Shown here piece by piece: positions 1 to 13,023 of a stretch of DNA of 64,000 bases; position 1 is the first letter of the stretch, and every line of letters starts with the position of its first letter. The stretch lies in assembly GCA_026545225.1 (NCBI GenBank), contig CM048852.1, positions 15,026,146 to 15,090,145 on the forward strand, given 5' to 3'. The notes beneath the pieces were generated by a model, which searched no databases, had not been told where the DNA came from, and saw only the letters and a program-made list of their open reading frames with translations. Source of the DNA: Cornus controversa. Its lineage: Eukaryota > Streptophyta > Magnoliopsida > Cornales > Cornaceae. The translations under genes were made by a program, and so were the position numbers.

Positions 1-1538
1 TTTTGAATGAAAGCATATCGATAGGGGGAGATCATTAATCTCCATATATTATGATTAATGTGTTTATCTTGAATTTTCATTTGAAGCATGACTTATGAGC
101 TTAGAAATGCATATACCTTGTCAAGACATGCTAAAATTGTTATTTCTACAATATTGTGTTCAAATTGTGCATGTTGATAGGGGGAGCATTTTTAAATGCA
201 ACTCAATATTTGATTAGAACACATTAATGATTTGTCACCATCAAAAAGGGGGAGAGTGTTGACCCAGAGGTTTTAACCTAAGGGCAATCTAGTAATTTTG
301 ATGATAACAAATCATATATTAATGATGTTAAATACTAACATCTAAATTGAGAGATTACTTAGGATGATTGTCATAAATGTCATAAACAAGAAAAACATTC
401 ATATTGTGAAATAATCATGAAAAGAGACAATAACATGAGAGAAGCATTCATTGAAGAAGAAGGAAGAACCTCAAAGCTTAATGACATAGGCAAGCATGAA
501 GAAATGGGGTAGTTATAGCTTGGTGAGAGATAAGACTTAATTTGTCAAAGTTATTTTTGAATAACTTGTTTGAAGCTCACTTGCATATTAGGACCATGAT
601 ACATTTACATACATATCATCTCTTGGTCATTATTTCACTAAGAAATAAGTCTTAAAGCCTTAGGGACATTCTTTAAAGACCAAATCTTTTTGTAAGTCTT
701 TTCTACACTTTGTTGAACATCCTTTAAAGACATGTCCATTTTGAGCTTGCTAAAAACTTACTTTGAGCAAGCTGAAAGTGCATTTTGAGGTTGCTAAAAA
801 TGGTAGTAGGAAACATGTGTTTCTGGAGCACTTCATCAGCTGACTGAAACATTACTTTTAGTCATCTGAAAGTAGCTGAATTTGAATGCAATGGCTAGTT
901 CAATGAATTTAATGCCCCTAACTACCTACCAACAGCCATATTCCTCAAAGGCTCTCTATATATTGATATGTTTTGCATTTATGAATTGACACAAATACTC
1001 TTGAACATTCATTGAGTTACATTCATTGCAATCTACCATCATTCAATACACTTGAGCTTCAAACTTGTGATTCAACTTTAACTCTAATATTGAGAGCTTG
1101 AAATCGTGTTTCTTTCTTTGAGAGATATCCATTGTATTACAAATACTCTTCCATATCATTTGTAAAGGGTTGTTGAATCCTAGAAGACTAAGTGAAGAAA
1201 TTCACCTAACAAGAAGGAGCTTGTGAGCTCTATTGTAAGAGTTTGCTCTCCACCAACAAGGAAGAGCTATAGTGGATTTGGAAAAATCTCAAGAGGGATC
1301 TTGAGTCGTGGATTAGGGGAATCCAAACCATTCTACATCCTTGTATCGGTAGTGTTTGAATTTCTCTATCCCTATCTCATTTAAATTGTGATTGTTTGAT
1401 TCTATCATTATCTCTATTGCTCATTTCAAATTGCCTCATTATCTTATTGTATATCTTTTAATTTTGAATTAATTTCTCTTGTTTGTCAAAGACCCTATTC
1501 ACCCCCTCCCCCCCTCTAGGGTCATTTATTGAGTAACA
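1..1538 (+). mobile_element. 3' end of a SIRE/Maximus-like Copia element (fossil, cut by the window edge)
   Basis: Only the tail of the internal region (1-256) and the 3' LTR are in the window. The tail is non-coding and carries three purine runs of the type GGGGGAG (around 24-31, 180-187 and 248-256). The last directly abuts an LTR beginning TGTTGACC, the usual polypurine-tract/LTR junction of SIRE-type Copia elements. No protein domain is visible, so the family call rests on this junction and on the CCCCCTCTAGGGT stretch near the LTR end. The upstream target duplication cannot be seen. Confidence 0.7.
257..1538 (+). repeat. 3' LTR of the SIRE-like Copia element
   Basis: The repeat is about 1.28 kb. 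It starts with TG directly after the purine tract and ends with CA in GAGTAACA. The C-rich run just before its end (1501-1520) is typical of SIRE-family LTRs. The partner LTR lies outside the window, so the right border rests on the TG...CA rule and could be off by a few bases. Confidence 0.65.
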
Positions 1539-2204
1539 ACTTTGTATCTCTATTTTTTCTCTCTATTTATAGGAGTAGTGTAGTGCAATTAGAATCATAG
1601 TCTTGTATGTGAGACTTCTTATTTCTCGAATAAGGTGAATGATTGACTCTTTTGTCTCCTTCTTCTATTCAAAAAATTATCGTGTAAAAGTTCTCATTTT
1701 AGAGGCAACTAGAACCTAACAAGGAAAAGAGTAATTCCTACTCTCCTAAAATTGCCTGATCCATCATTCCTATTTTTTTTTTTGTAAGAATATAGTTTTG
1801 CTATTTCATTTTGATTCTGGCACGTGCATAAAATTTTTCAGCCAAACAATTTGGCACAGGATCTGCCTTAACATGACCAGGAGGTCAATTTTGGGCACAA
1901 AGTGAATTAATGTGAATGTGTATTCATGGGCTATTTGAGACTCTACACAAATTGGTCATTAAACTAACTTATTCACATGCCACATTAACGACAAGAATTG
2001 ATCAACATCTCGTAACTTGTCAAAGGGTCAATGATCAAAGGCCTAATGGAAAAAATGTTAGTGAAAAAAATGTTTTTCATTGTTACTGAACAAAATGTTC
2101 AATCTTGAAAATCACAAATCCAATTAGAGATTTTTATGCCAAGACAAGACAAACTTAACACAACTAGATGGTTCATTTGCTTTTAAAAAATAGTAATGCA
2201 AATT

Positions 2205-2369
2205 AGTAATGCTATATATTATGAAAGCCCTCTCATGATAAGAGGCATGAACTTTTCTTATTTAACCACTGAATTGAGATAGTTTTTTAAGATTTGTAAA
2301 AAGTTAAATTAATCATTTTATATATTTTTCAATCCAATGATTAAAGAGAGCTCTCGTGATAACATTACT
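2205..2369. repeat. MITE-like element with imperfect terminal inverted repeats
   Basis: The left end reads AGTAATGCTAT and the right end, reverse-complemented, reads AGTAATGTTAT. The similarity continues imperfectly through a shared GAAAGCCCTCTC / GAGAGCTCTCTT block. The length of about 165 bp fits a MITE. No target duplication is obvious, so the superfamily is undecided. Confidence 0.35.
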
Positions 2370-2811
2370 CTTCGAAAATTACTGGCACACCTGGTTAAGC
2401 AACCACTATTATCACTCTACATTTGAAAACCAAACCATTGTCTTTCCAATCATGTTATAGAAAAATTACTAATTGTTACAACCTAGGTCACACAAAGTGG
2501 TAGCGGAAGCACGAGAGCATCAAGGTCCAAAATTATTTGAGAGCCAGAGCATCTCTAGAACATCTCTATATTATGCATTATATGTATGTTTATGATTATA
2601 TCGATTTATTAAATATTATTTTTGTTACATTATTTTTAATTAAAATAAATTTTCTTTGATACTGTGCTTGCAAATCTATATAATGTAATGAAAATTGTGT
2701 TTAACTAGATGAAATAGTACCATTAATACCAAAAAAAAAAAAACTAGAAGTGTTGCCAAATGGGAGTTTACACACCTTTATCTTGTGAAAGGTTTAGGTT
2801 TCAATAAAAAA

Positions 2812-2919
2812 TAATGATTTATAATCTAAATTGAACGTGGCCGAAAGAGAGCTGTGTGAGTGGGGTGGTGGGGCCCACCACCCCACTCACACAACTTCCT
2901 TTTGAACTATATATCATTA
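2812..2919. repeat. Fold-back element with a 41-bp perfect palindrome at its centre
   Basis: The core at 2853-2893 is a perfect inverted repeat: 20-bp arms (TGTGTGAGTGGGGTGGTGGG and its complement) around a single G. The arms continue imperfectly outward to TAATGAT on the left and ATCATTA on the right, about 108 bp in all. The centre contains GGGCCCAC, which fits the TCP-factor consensus GGNCCCAC. It may be a small fold-back transposon; no target duplication is clear. Confidence 0.6.
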
Positions 2920-3252
2920 CTCTCTATTCAAATTTTTTATTTATTTATCATATTAATGATTTGTAAAACAAAGTACACGTGGCATAGGATAGTCGTTTAA
3001 GAGAATTTTAGCCATAAGAAATCCATCATGCATTGGTTAGAGACTGGAAGAGTATATGTGGCATGGGAGAGTAAAGACCATTTAAGATAATTCATTCATA
3101 TTCGTGTACTAACAAAATTAATTTGTAGATTCTATAAATCCATGAATTTGGACCTCATCCATGCCCGATTCGTAAAAACGCATGCACAACGTAAGACGCT
3201 TTTACGTATCCTGTGACTGAAGTTACGACAACTGTCATTAATAAAGAATGCA

Positions 3253-3440
3253 ATCAAGAAACACAATAGAAAAGTAAACACATACTACACAAAGAACACA
3301 AAGATTTACGTGGTTTGATATAAAGCCTACGTCGATGGATAACGTAATCAAGAAACACGACAAAAAGTAAACACACACCACACAAAGATTTACTTAGTTT
3401 GGCACAAAGACTCTGCCCAATATGAAAATTCAACAAAAGT
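3253..3440. repeat. Two tandem copies of a ~94-bp unit
   Basis: Both copies begin ATCAAGAAACAC (3253 and 3347) and continue through a CACAAAGATTTAC block. The second copy is diverged. The block resembles terminal sequence seen in plant LTR elements, but no ends or target duplication can be defined. The rest of 3247-3888 shows no gene. Confidence 0.4.
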
Positions 3441-3893
3441 TTTTACTATTCAAATCAAGAGATTACAAGTTTCAGCCCCCAAACCATTTCTCTATATTAC
3501 TCTCTAAACTGTGATTTTTAGTGTTTTCTCGTACCACCCGCAAACCTAAACACCATTTATATCCTAGGCTATAAGAGACTCCTAAACGGGTTATATAATA
3601 GAGTCACAAACAAGATATACCCGCAAGACATGTCAAACTTTTTTTTTTGTGAAAAACCCACACTGCTTATTTACGGGTCATAACCAGGTCGCAACGTAAC
3701 CCAGTCCAAAACAAAATTTGGACCACAACATCAAACTAATTGTGTTCTAGAAGGTCAAAAATATAACAAATCAACCGCTAACTTAACTAAGGCATATATG
3801 ACTTTCTAATTACCAACTAATCTAAGAAACTAAGGCATATATATACTTTCCAACTTCAACTTGATTTAATTCAAGGGTGAATCCCTGAATAGC

Positions 3894-4191
3894 TGTAGAA
3901 TTTCAAATATTTGGAGAATTGTTACCTTACCTTAAACGCAGGTATAGGCATGTATCTATAATGATGTAAATATATTATGTTACAACCAAACCATGAAAGA
4001 TAAAAACAGAAGAATACATTTGAATTTAAATTGATTACATATCTAAACAAACATATCAAGGATCTTGTGAAGTATTTGAACTAGTCTTCCCTTTGGTTGT
4101 AGTTGTGGATAAGTCTCTAACATTTGAACTGATCTTCGTGTAACTGCTTTGTGGGGAGCCACTGGTTGTTGTTATGGATAAGTCTCTAACA
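3894..4191 (-). repeat. 3' LTR of the nested Copia element
   Basis: It is 298 bp, TG...CA, and matches 29085-29452. It contains two copies of a ~68-bp subrepeat (GGATAAGTCTCTAACA and following), whereas the other LTR has three. A purine tract (CTTGACGGGGCA on the minus strand) adjoins it at 4192. Confidence 0.8.
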
Positions 4192-5591
4192 TGCCCCGTC
4201 AAGTTTAATTGAGCAGAGGCAATGTTCAACTTGTCATGAAGGAGAGAGAACTGAGATGAGGTTAGCGGCTTGGTGAAGATATCAGCTACCTGATCTTTGG
4301 TAGAAATGAAACAGATGTCTAATGTACCACGAGCAACCATATCTCGAACAAAATGAAAATCTATCTTGACATGTTTGGTTCGAGCATGGAAAACTGGATT
4401 TGAGGATAAATATGTTGCACCAATATTGTCACACCAAAGAATGGGAGTTGTAGAAGGAAGCGACTCAAGTTCAGTCAAAAGAGAGCATAACCATGTGATC
4501 TCAGTTGCGGTATTTTCTAAGGATTTATATTCCACTACGGTGCTTGACCGGGCTACAACAGCTTACTTCTTGCAACTCCAAGAAATTAGATTGTCCCCAA
4601 GAAAGACACAGTAGTCACCTGTGGAGCGTCTATCATCTCCACTACCTGCCTAATCTACATCGGAGTAGGTTTGTAGTGAAAGGGATCATGACCTGTGAAA
4701 TTGGAGGCCAAAATCCACGGTTTGCTTGAGGTAGCACAGCAAGCGCTTGGTTGACTGCCAATGGAATGTGGTCGACTTGTGAAGAAACTGGGAAAGCTTG
4801 TTAACCGTGAATTCTATATCTGGTCTGGTGATGTAGAGATATTGAAGAGCACCAATAGTACTTCTATAAAGTGTTGGATCCGAAAATGTTTCACCTTCAT
4901 AAGCTAAAAGTTTTGTGGATATGGCCATAGGAGAATGAACCGGTTTTCCTTCTAGCATATTGGTGTGTTTCAATATATCCATGACGTATCGATGTTGAGA
5001 TAGAATGAAGCCCTTGGAATTTTGAATCATTTCAACACCAAGAAAAAAATAGAGTAGACCCAGATTCTTAACAGCAAATTCATTATGTAAAGCTGACAGT
5101 AGATCATCAATAGTCGTCCGTTTATTACTTGTGATGAGAATATCATCCACATATATAAGCATAAATATTTTGACTGTGGAAGATGTATAATCAAATAAGA
5201 AAGTGTCGGACCGAGTACCTTTAAAACCAAGAGCAAGAAGCTTATTGCTGAGTCTTCCGAACCAAGCCCATGGGGCTTGTTTAAGACCATACAAAGCTTT
5301 TGGTAATTTACATACATGGTTTGGGTACTAGGGATGAAGAAAATCAGGGGGTTGAGACATATACACTTCCTTTGATAAATTTTGATGAAGGAAAGCATTT
5401 TGAATATCTATTTGATGAATGGGCCAACCAGCTGAGATGGTTAAGAAAAGAACAGTGCGTACCATTGTAGGCTTAACAACAGGGCTAATATTTCACCAAA
5501 ATCAATACCTAGTTGTTGATGATAGCCTTTGGTAAAAAGATGCACTTTATAACGTTCGATATTACCATCTGCATGTCAATCATTTGATGCG
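4192..5591 (-). pseudogene. Copia reverse transcriptase and RNase H fossil
   Basis: Minus-strand translation shows the Copia hallmarks YGLKQAP, YVDDILI (the polymerase active-site loop) and, near the end, ADIFTKPL of the Copia RNase H. It belongs to the split Copia element, and the earlier part of the reverse transcriptase lies at 17469-17612 beyond Athila-1. It is broken in several places. Confidence 0.85.
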
Positions 5592-6950
5592 TGATAAGCA
5601 TTAAATGTTACACATTTGTGCCTTCTTAATTGCATGTGTTGATTCCGTATTTATGTTTACTTTGGTATTTTTATGCTATTTTTGTGTTTATGTTTTATAT
5701 TAGGTTTTGTCCCTAAAGAAGGGCGATGTTTCCGATCAAGTGCTGAGGAAGTCAAGAAATCAAGAAAAATTCATCAAGGCATTTCGCACAATCGAGATGA
5801 TGATTTCGCACAATTGAAATCTCGATTGTGCGAAACCTCAATTTCGCACAATCGAAATTCTGCAGACTGCAAGTTGCCCACTTGTCCACTTGTCTTGCCA
5901 CTTGCTTTCAAGAATGACCTTTGCACGTCCTTTTTGAGGATTTTCTGACTTTAAACAGCCATGTGAGGGGAATATATATATTGGTTGAATTATATAGATA
6001 TATATGCAAGGTGGGACCCAAGGACACAAAGGGATGGACATATATGCATGTTTTTGGGAAAGAGAAGAGAAGAACAACTTTTGAGGAGGAGAGAAGAAGA
6101 GCTGAACCAGACCCTTTGAGCTTCATATCTCTGGCCATGGAGGATTGCAAATCTCCAATGATCAACTAACTTTCCATCTAGGGTGTGGTTGAAACCCCTA
6201 GCCATGTAACTTGTGCTTTTTGTAGCTATTTTGGGATCTATATGTATATGTTGATTATTTAGCCTAGTGCTTTGTATAATGCTTGTAAACTTCTTCAATA
6301 TATTCATTTGATTTTATTTCTTCCTCTTGTCTTAGAGTAGAAATGCTTCATTTTGAATGCTCAACATTTACAACTTTCACAAAAAGTGTAAATGATGGCT
6401 TTGTAATGGTGTTTAATGGAATGTGACATTTCTTGCTTATATAGTCCATGCTAAGATAGGGTAGTTCGGACACACGTAGGTACATTTAGAAGGTATGATA
6501 AGTAGATAGGTTGAAAGACTATGCTTATTAAAGATGGGCTATGTGTAGTTAGAAATCACATGTATCTTTTGATATGTCATTGTAGGTCATAAGCCTAATG
6601 ACATTGTGTTGCATATACTTGTAGAAGATCCCATTAGCTATATAAATGAACATGTCAAATGGCTAGAGGTGGAACCACCCCTAGTTTTCTCTCTCTCAAC
6701 TTTACAAATTGTTTTAAAATTTAATGCTTTTACATTCTACAAAGTAGTGTTAGACTCAAACCAAAACTCTGTTTTTAGGATTAAATTGGAAATTCTCTCT
6801 TAGTAGTGCAATTCAACCAAACTCCTTGTGGGATCTATACCCTCTATAAAGAACCATATCTACAAAGATTTATTCTCTTGTGAGTGGTTTAAATTATATT
6901 TTGATAGGCAATAGTAAGCTATAAAAATAAAGACATATTTGGCCACATCA
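5592..6950 (+). repeat. 5' LTR of Athila-1
   Basis: It is 1359 bp, starting TGATAAGC and ending CCACATCA. It holds a palindrome array (5781-5858), a TATA-like AT run near 5968 and a short open frame on the plus strand (5921-6169). It matches 16084-17463 along its whole length. Confidence 0.93.
5781..5858 (+). promoter_or_regulatory. LTR palindrome array, variant B
   Basis: Several copies of ATTTCGCACAATCGARAT and its complement lie in alternating orientation about 190 bp into the LTR, roughly 110 bp upstream of the TATA-like run. The same variant recurs in the internal array of this element (12262-12497) and in its 3' LTR (16273-16350), but not in Athila-2 or Athila-3. Function is unknown; a promoter-proximal factor-binding array is my inference. 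Confidence 0.6.
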
Positions 6951-6956
6951 AAATTT

Positions 6957-6974
6957 TGGCGCCGTTGCCGGGGA
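6957..6974 (+). other. Primer binding site (tRNA-Asp) of Athila-1
   Basis: TGGCGCCGTTGCCGGGGA lies six bases after the LTR end and is complementary to the 3' end of plant tRNA-Asp(GTC), whose acceptor end reads CCCCGGCAACGGCGCCA. The identical site occurs in Athila-2 and Athila-3. Confidence 0.9.
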
Positions 6975-7230
6975 GTACGGTGCAATTGTCGCCATTAAGA
7001 GATTAAGTCTAATTTAATTCTTAGTCTAGAAATTTATTTATTTATTTATTTATTTATATATATATGCTGTTCTTATCTCTCAAATTGCTTAATTTTAGGT
7101 ATACCTCACACCGCGTAGCTCAAGATTAAAGCTTGAACTTTTGTGAGTATATAGCCTAAAAGTTGTGCATTTGATTGAATTTGATTTGTTCTTGTATATA
7201 TTTACTTAATTTGTGTTTTCCTATTGATGC

Positions 7231-10200
7231 ATGCTAGGTAGATGGTCATTATCACTTCCTTTGCTTCCATGTAACATTGAACTTGAAAGAACACTTAGAC
7301 AACGTAGAGGAACCTCTAGGGACCCTCTTTTGCCTAGGACTAAAAACATGGATCCAAACAATGTACAACCCCCCGGTCTACCACCATATAACCCTCCTCA
7401 AGGGGAGCTTCTTAGGGATTTTTATCTTCCTACTACATATGCTTCGCCATCATGCATTCAATTTCCAAATATTGCGGTGAATCATTTTAAAATTAAGTCC
7501 TCCACCATCAACCTTCTTAGTTATTTTCATGGACTTCCAAACGAAGACCCATACAAGCATCTAGATGACTTCCTTGAAGTTTGTTCAACCCTCCGGTTGC
7601 AAAATTTCTCAGAAGATGACTTGAGGCTTCGGTCATTTTCATTTTCCCTCAAAGATAAGGCCAAATATTGGTTTAACTCTTTAGAGCCTAATTCTATTCG
7701 TTCATGGGGGGAAATGCACCAGGCATTCCTAAAAAAATACTTCCTAATGGGAAAGACAAGTGATATTCAGCGAGCAATCACCGGATTCACTCAACTTGAC
7801 CAAGAACAATTCCATGAGACATGAAAAAGACTGAAAGAACTTTTAAGGTCATGTCCACATCATGCTGTCCCAAAGTGGCAGCTAGTGCAAAGTTTCTATG
7901 ATGGGTTGAGTGATCAACATAGACAAATGGTAGATTCCTCTTGTGGAGGGACATTCCTTCTTAAGAGTCCATATGAGGCATGAAGACTCTTTGAGAGCCT
8001 AAGTGAGAACTCATCTCAACGCTCTTCTTCTCAAAAGGGTAAAAACACCCAATCTAGTAAAGGAGTGTTTGAATTATCAAGGTCAGATGAGGTTGTCATG
8101 CAAGTAGAGGCCCTTACTCGAAAAATTGACTAACTCATGAAAAGTGGGCTGCGTACTTCTAGCCAACCTGTTCCAAATCAGGATGGGTGTTCATTTTTCT
8201 ATAGCACTTCACATTATGTTCGAGATTGTCCTATGGCCGGTCAATCCCTTGATTATGCTCAAGAGCAAGCGAATGTCATTTACTCTAGACCAATAAATGA
8301 TCCATACTCCAATACATAAAATCCTGGTGACAAGAATCATCCTGCATTCTCTTGGAAATCTCAGGAACCAAGTCCATCTTATCAAGGTCAACATTCTTAC
8401 AATTCCCAATCTCAACAGCCTCAATATAGGCTGAATCCTCAACCGTATAATCAAAAACCTAATTACCAAACTCCACCACCTCCTCTGAGAAGCCAAGGCT
8501 TTGAAGAAAGAGTGCTAAGCAATCTTAAGGCTAACACCCACTTATTGCAGTCCCATTCTCAATCAATTGCTAAGCTTGAAGCAAATGCTCAATCTATGGC
8601 TAGGCTAAAAGCTCAAATAGGGCAACTAGCTAATGCCTTGAATAAAAGGGAGGAAGGAAAGTTGCCAAGTCAACCGGTGGCAAATTCTAAGGGTGTTCAT
8701 ATGATTGATGATCCTTCATCTTCATCTTATGATCCTCCTCCTGAGCAGGTGCAATCAATCACCACCCTAAGGAGTGGTAAAGTCATAAACTCCAAAGTTG
8801 AGCAAGAAAAAGAGGAAACCATTGAGCATCCTAAAAATCCAAAAGATTCCCTCATAAATCCAAATGTGAACAAAATCTCTAAAAATCCAAAGAAAAAGCA
8901 ACTGAAGATGCCTCATCACCTACTCCAAAATGTGACACATCATTTGAGCCTCCAGTTCCCTTTCCTCAAAGATTGAAGGAACCTTCTCATTTTGGGAAGC
9001 AAGGAGAGAAAATCTAGGACATGATGGAAATTTTTAAACAAGTAAAAATCAATCTCCCTCTCCTTGATGCTATTAGGCAAATTCCCTCCTATGCTAAATA
9101 CTTGAATGACTTATGCACTCAAAAGCGTAAATCTAGGAACAATGTTCCTAGGAAAGTCCTTTTAACCGAGCAAGTGAGTTCCATTTTTCAGCACCAAGCC
9201 CCTCCTAAATTCAAAGATCCGGGTGCCCCAACTATTTCGTGCACCATTGGTAACCACGAATTTGAAAAGGCACTTCTTGATCTAGGGGCTAGTGTCAACT
9301 TGCTTCCCTTCTCAGTATATAAGCAATTAGGTTTGGGGGAACTTAAGCCCACCACAATAGTGTTGCAACTCGCCGACTGATCAGTGAAGCAACCACGTGC
9401 CATCGTTGAAGATGTGATCATTCAAGTGGATAAGTTTTATTTTTCAGTGGATTTCATAGTCCTTGATACAGAACCTGTCCAAAATCCTACTCGGCATATT
9501 CCAATCATTCTAGGTTATCCATTTCTAGCTACGGTAAACGCTTGCATTAATTATCGCACTGGAGTAATGGATATCTCTTTCGGGAATATGAAAGTTCGAT
9601 TGAACATCTTCAATGCTTCTCACCACCCATCCAATGACGAAAGTGAATGTTTTTGCGTTGATGTGTTGGAAGATCTAGTTCAAGAAACACTACCCTCCAT
9701 TCTTTCAAAGGATCCTCTCGAGGTGTGCTTAAGCCACTTCAACTGTGATGACTATGACATTGAGCAATCTATAAGTGAAGTCAATTCACTGCTTGATGCC
9801 ACGGCTATCATGAATTCCCCTAAATGGAGAGCACCGAGAGAACCTTTGTCACCTTTGTCAAATGCTTCCCAAACTTCTTCTCTAGTATCCCCACCATAGC
9901 TTGAGCTTAAGCCTCTTCCAGCTACTCTCAAGTATGCTTTCTTAAGCTGCAATAAGACCCTCCCAGTCATCATTGCCTCCAATCTCACTAATGAACAAGA
10001 GAGGGAACTTTTCAAAGTGCTAGAAGAGCACATGGAAGCCATAGGATGGAGTGTTGCTGATCTAAAGGGAATAGATCCTTCCATATGTATGCACTGCATA
10101 CACTTGGAAGAAGATGCAAAGACCTCACGAGAGGCACAACATCGATTAAATCCAAATATGAAAGATGTTGTAATGAAGGAGGTTGTGAAATTGCTAGATG

Positions 10201-12097
10201 CGGGAATCATTTACCCTATCTCAGATAGCAAGTGGGTTAGCCCTACTCAAGTGGTACCCAAGAAATCAGGCATCACTGTGCAACCAAATGACAAGGGTGA
10301 GTTAATTCCTCAGCGCACCACCACAGGATGGAGAGTGTGCATAGACTATAGGAAACTCAACCTAGCAACTAGGAAAGATCATTTTCCACTCCCATTCATT
10401 GATCAAATCCTAGAAAGGCTAGCAAGCCAAAGTTTCTTTTATTTTTTAGATGGATATTCTGGATACAATCAAGTGGCTATAGACCCGAGAGACCAAGAGA
10501 AAACCACTTTCACATATCCATTCGGTACATTCGCTTACAGATGCGTGCCTTTTGGGTTACGCAATGCACCTGCAACTTTTCAAAGGTGTATGGTGTCTAT
10601 CTTTTCTGACATGGTGGAAAACTTTTTAGAAGTATTCATGGATGATTTTTCTGTCTTTGGACCTTCATTCGAATCTTGCCTCCATAATTTGTCCCGTGTT
10701 CTTACACGATGTCAAGAGATAAATTTTGAGCTTATCTCTTAGGTTCAAAGGTCATTGTCTATTCTGATCATGCTACCCTCCGGCATCTTTTGGCAAAGAA
10801 GGACACCAAACCCCGACTGATCCGATGGATACTCTTATTACAAGAGTTTAATTTTGAGATTAGAGATAAAAAAGGGAACAGAAAATGTGGTGGCAGATCA
10901 CCTCTCTAGAATTGTCATTGAGACTCTAAATGATCCATTCCCAGTTTGTGAATCCTTTCCGGATGAGCAACTTTTTGTAGTCTCTCAAGAGAGCACTCCT
11001 TGGTATGCGGACATTGTCAATTTTTTGGCAATCGGCAAAATTTCGTCCTCTTAGACCAAGCAAGAGAATGATTGTTTCTTCTCCCAATCTAGATCATATT
11101 ATTGGGACGATCCTCAACTCTTCAAATATTACCTCGACCAGTTAATTCGAAAATGTGTCCCCGACATTGAATTCCAAAGCATTTTAAAATTTTGTCATAC
11201 ACTTGCTGGGGACCCTTCCCATCATCCTTTGGTCATGAGTACATACTTGTGGCAGTGGACTACGTATCTAAATGGATAGAGGTTGTGGCTAACAAGTCCA
11301 ATGATCACGCAGTCGTGGTCAAGTTTATACAAGCTATTATATTTAGTCGATTTGGCACGCCACGAGCCCTCATTAGTGATGGAGGTAAGCATTTCTGTAA
11401 TCGGTTCCTCCAAACCCTTCTCACTAAATACTCCATCACATATAAAGTAGCCACCCCTTACCATCCTCAAACCAGTGGACAAGTGGAAGTATCCAATAGG
11501 GAAATAAAGAATATTCTTGAAAAGACAGTTCTGCCTGACCAGAAAGATTGGTCATTACGCTTAAATAATGCACTATGGGCCTACCGAACTGCGTATAAAA
11601 CTCCCATTGGAATGTCACCTTACCGGTTGGTATATGGAAAAGCTTGCCATCTTCCGGTGAAATTAGAGCACAGGGCTATGTGGGCCACTAAAGCGTTCAA
11701 CTTTGACATAAAATTAGCTGGCTCAAATCGAAGGCTTCAAGTTAATGAATTGGAAGAATTGCGACATGATGTGTATGAAAACGCTAAAATCTACAAGGAA
11801 AGATCTAAGGCCTTTCATGATCGCAATATTCGAGTCAAAACATTTTCTCTGGGACAAAAGGTATGGTTGTACAATTCACGGCTCCGTTTGTTCCCTGGAA
11901 AGCTTCGCTCCCGTTGGGATGGCCCATTTCTGGTACATTCTGTTGCTCCTCATGGAGCGGTGGAATTAAAAGACCCTAAGGAAGGCACATTTTTCAAGGT
12001 CAATGGACAACGGTTAAAACCATGTGTGGATGACCAAGCTAGAATGGAGTATGTGGATGTCGTCAATTTGACGGATCCCATCTATGTTGACTCATAA
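7231..12097 (+). pseudogene. gag-pol of Athila-1 (fossil)
   Basis: In order: a Gag domain (WFNSLEPNS, KKYFLMGKTSDI), a zinc-knuckle region, an aspartic-protease region (LLDLGASVNLLPFS), reverse transcriptase (GWRVCIDYRKLN, FMDDFS) and an integrase core ([22 protein letters not shown]). The reverse transcriptase has the Athila-type stretch VPKKSGITVQPN before the YRKLN block. It is broken in more than ten places and shorter than the Athila-3 counterpart. Confidence 0.9.
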
Positions 12098-12261
12098 AGC
12101 TGATTCAAGCGTCAAGCCATAGAAGTACAATTTAGCACAACCATGGTAGCTATCATGCATCCATGAAGTCCCTCTAATCCAAATCAAATGTGTATCTAAG
12201 TGCTGTAAACTAGAGTCGGATAGGTATCAAATAAGGTAGAATCAAAAATTCTGCAATCATC

Positions 12262-12497
12262 ATTTCGATCGTGCGAAATGGACATTTCGCACAATTAAAA
12301 TTTTGATTGTGCGAAATCCTCATTTTGCACAATCGAAATTTGGAGGAAAATTTGAGAAACTCTGCAGAGTGCAAAGTCCCGAGAGGTGAGTTCCGTCGAT
12401 AGCATTTCGATAGCACTTCGATCAATCAAAATTTTGATTGTGGGAAATGGGGATTTCGCACAATCGAGATCTCGATTGTGCGAAATGCACAATCGAA
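12262..12497 (+). promoter_or_regulatory. Internal palindrome array, variant B, of Athila-1
   Basis: It lies 165 bp after the end of pol and 28 bp before a TATA box. It contains several GATTGTGCGAAAT / ATTTCGCACAATC units, the same variant as in this element's LTRs, mixed with a few CGATAGCACTTCGAT units that also occur in Athila-3. See the internal promoter entry. Confidence 0.6.
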
Positions 12498-12526
12498 AAA
12501 GGCACGCGGACTGCACATGCGCGAAC

Positions 12527-13023
12527 TTATAAATTTCAAACCTGGCCCTTCACCTTCATTTCTCCTTACTCCTCGCGACCCATGCACTCCTCCCCTCTGT
12601 CCGAACACCCACCACCATCATCTTCCAATCTTCCCTTCTCACTCAATCGAGAACATCCATCATTCGACTAGGATCGACTTCCTCGGGCACGCACCCACGA
12701 AGGGAGACCAATTCTGGACTCAACTGTTCGCTCGGCTTAGAGCTTTCATCTCGGGTAAGTTACATCCGTGCTATTTTTTTTATGTTATCTACCTTTCGGA
12801 TTGGATTATATGATGTTAGGTTTGAATAGAGTGATTGTTAAGTAACTTTGTGGGTGATTTTGTGGGCATATGGTTAGAGTGGACGTTTAGAATAATTTTG
12901 GGGTGAGAAGAGTTCATGCTCTTTGTGGACAGGGATACAGTGTTTTGAGAGTATTCTTGGATTGCATATTTTGATGCCGGGTCTTAGAATAGATTTTGGG
13001 TAAATTGCAGGCAGTCACGGGAT
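12527..13023 (+). promoter_or_regulatory. Predicted internal promoter, leader exon and intron of the envelope-position ORF (Athila-1)
   Basis: A TATA box (TTATAAAT, 12527-12534) follows the palindrome array. A leader of about 200 bp then reaches a strong donor (GGG/GTAAGT, intron from 12755), and an acceptor (TTGCAG) ends at 13010, just before the ATG at 13024. The order and spacing match Athila-2 and Athila-3. Transcription from this site is inferred. Confidence 0.5.

Larger units (their letters stand above)
1539..3246. other. Non-coding intergenic stretch
   Basis: No supported gene is seen on either strand; reading frames are short and AT-rich. The stretch holds two small inverted-repeat elements, listed separately, and A/T homopolymer runs near 1767 and 2731. 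Confidence 0.6.

Noticed and set aside
4366-4729. Plus-strand frames opposite the Copia RNase H
   Set aside because: They are complements of a well-recognised Copia coding region on the minus strand.
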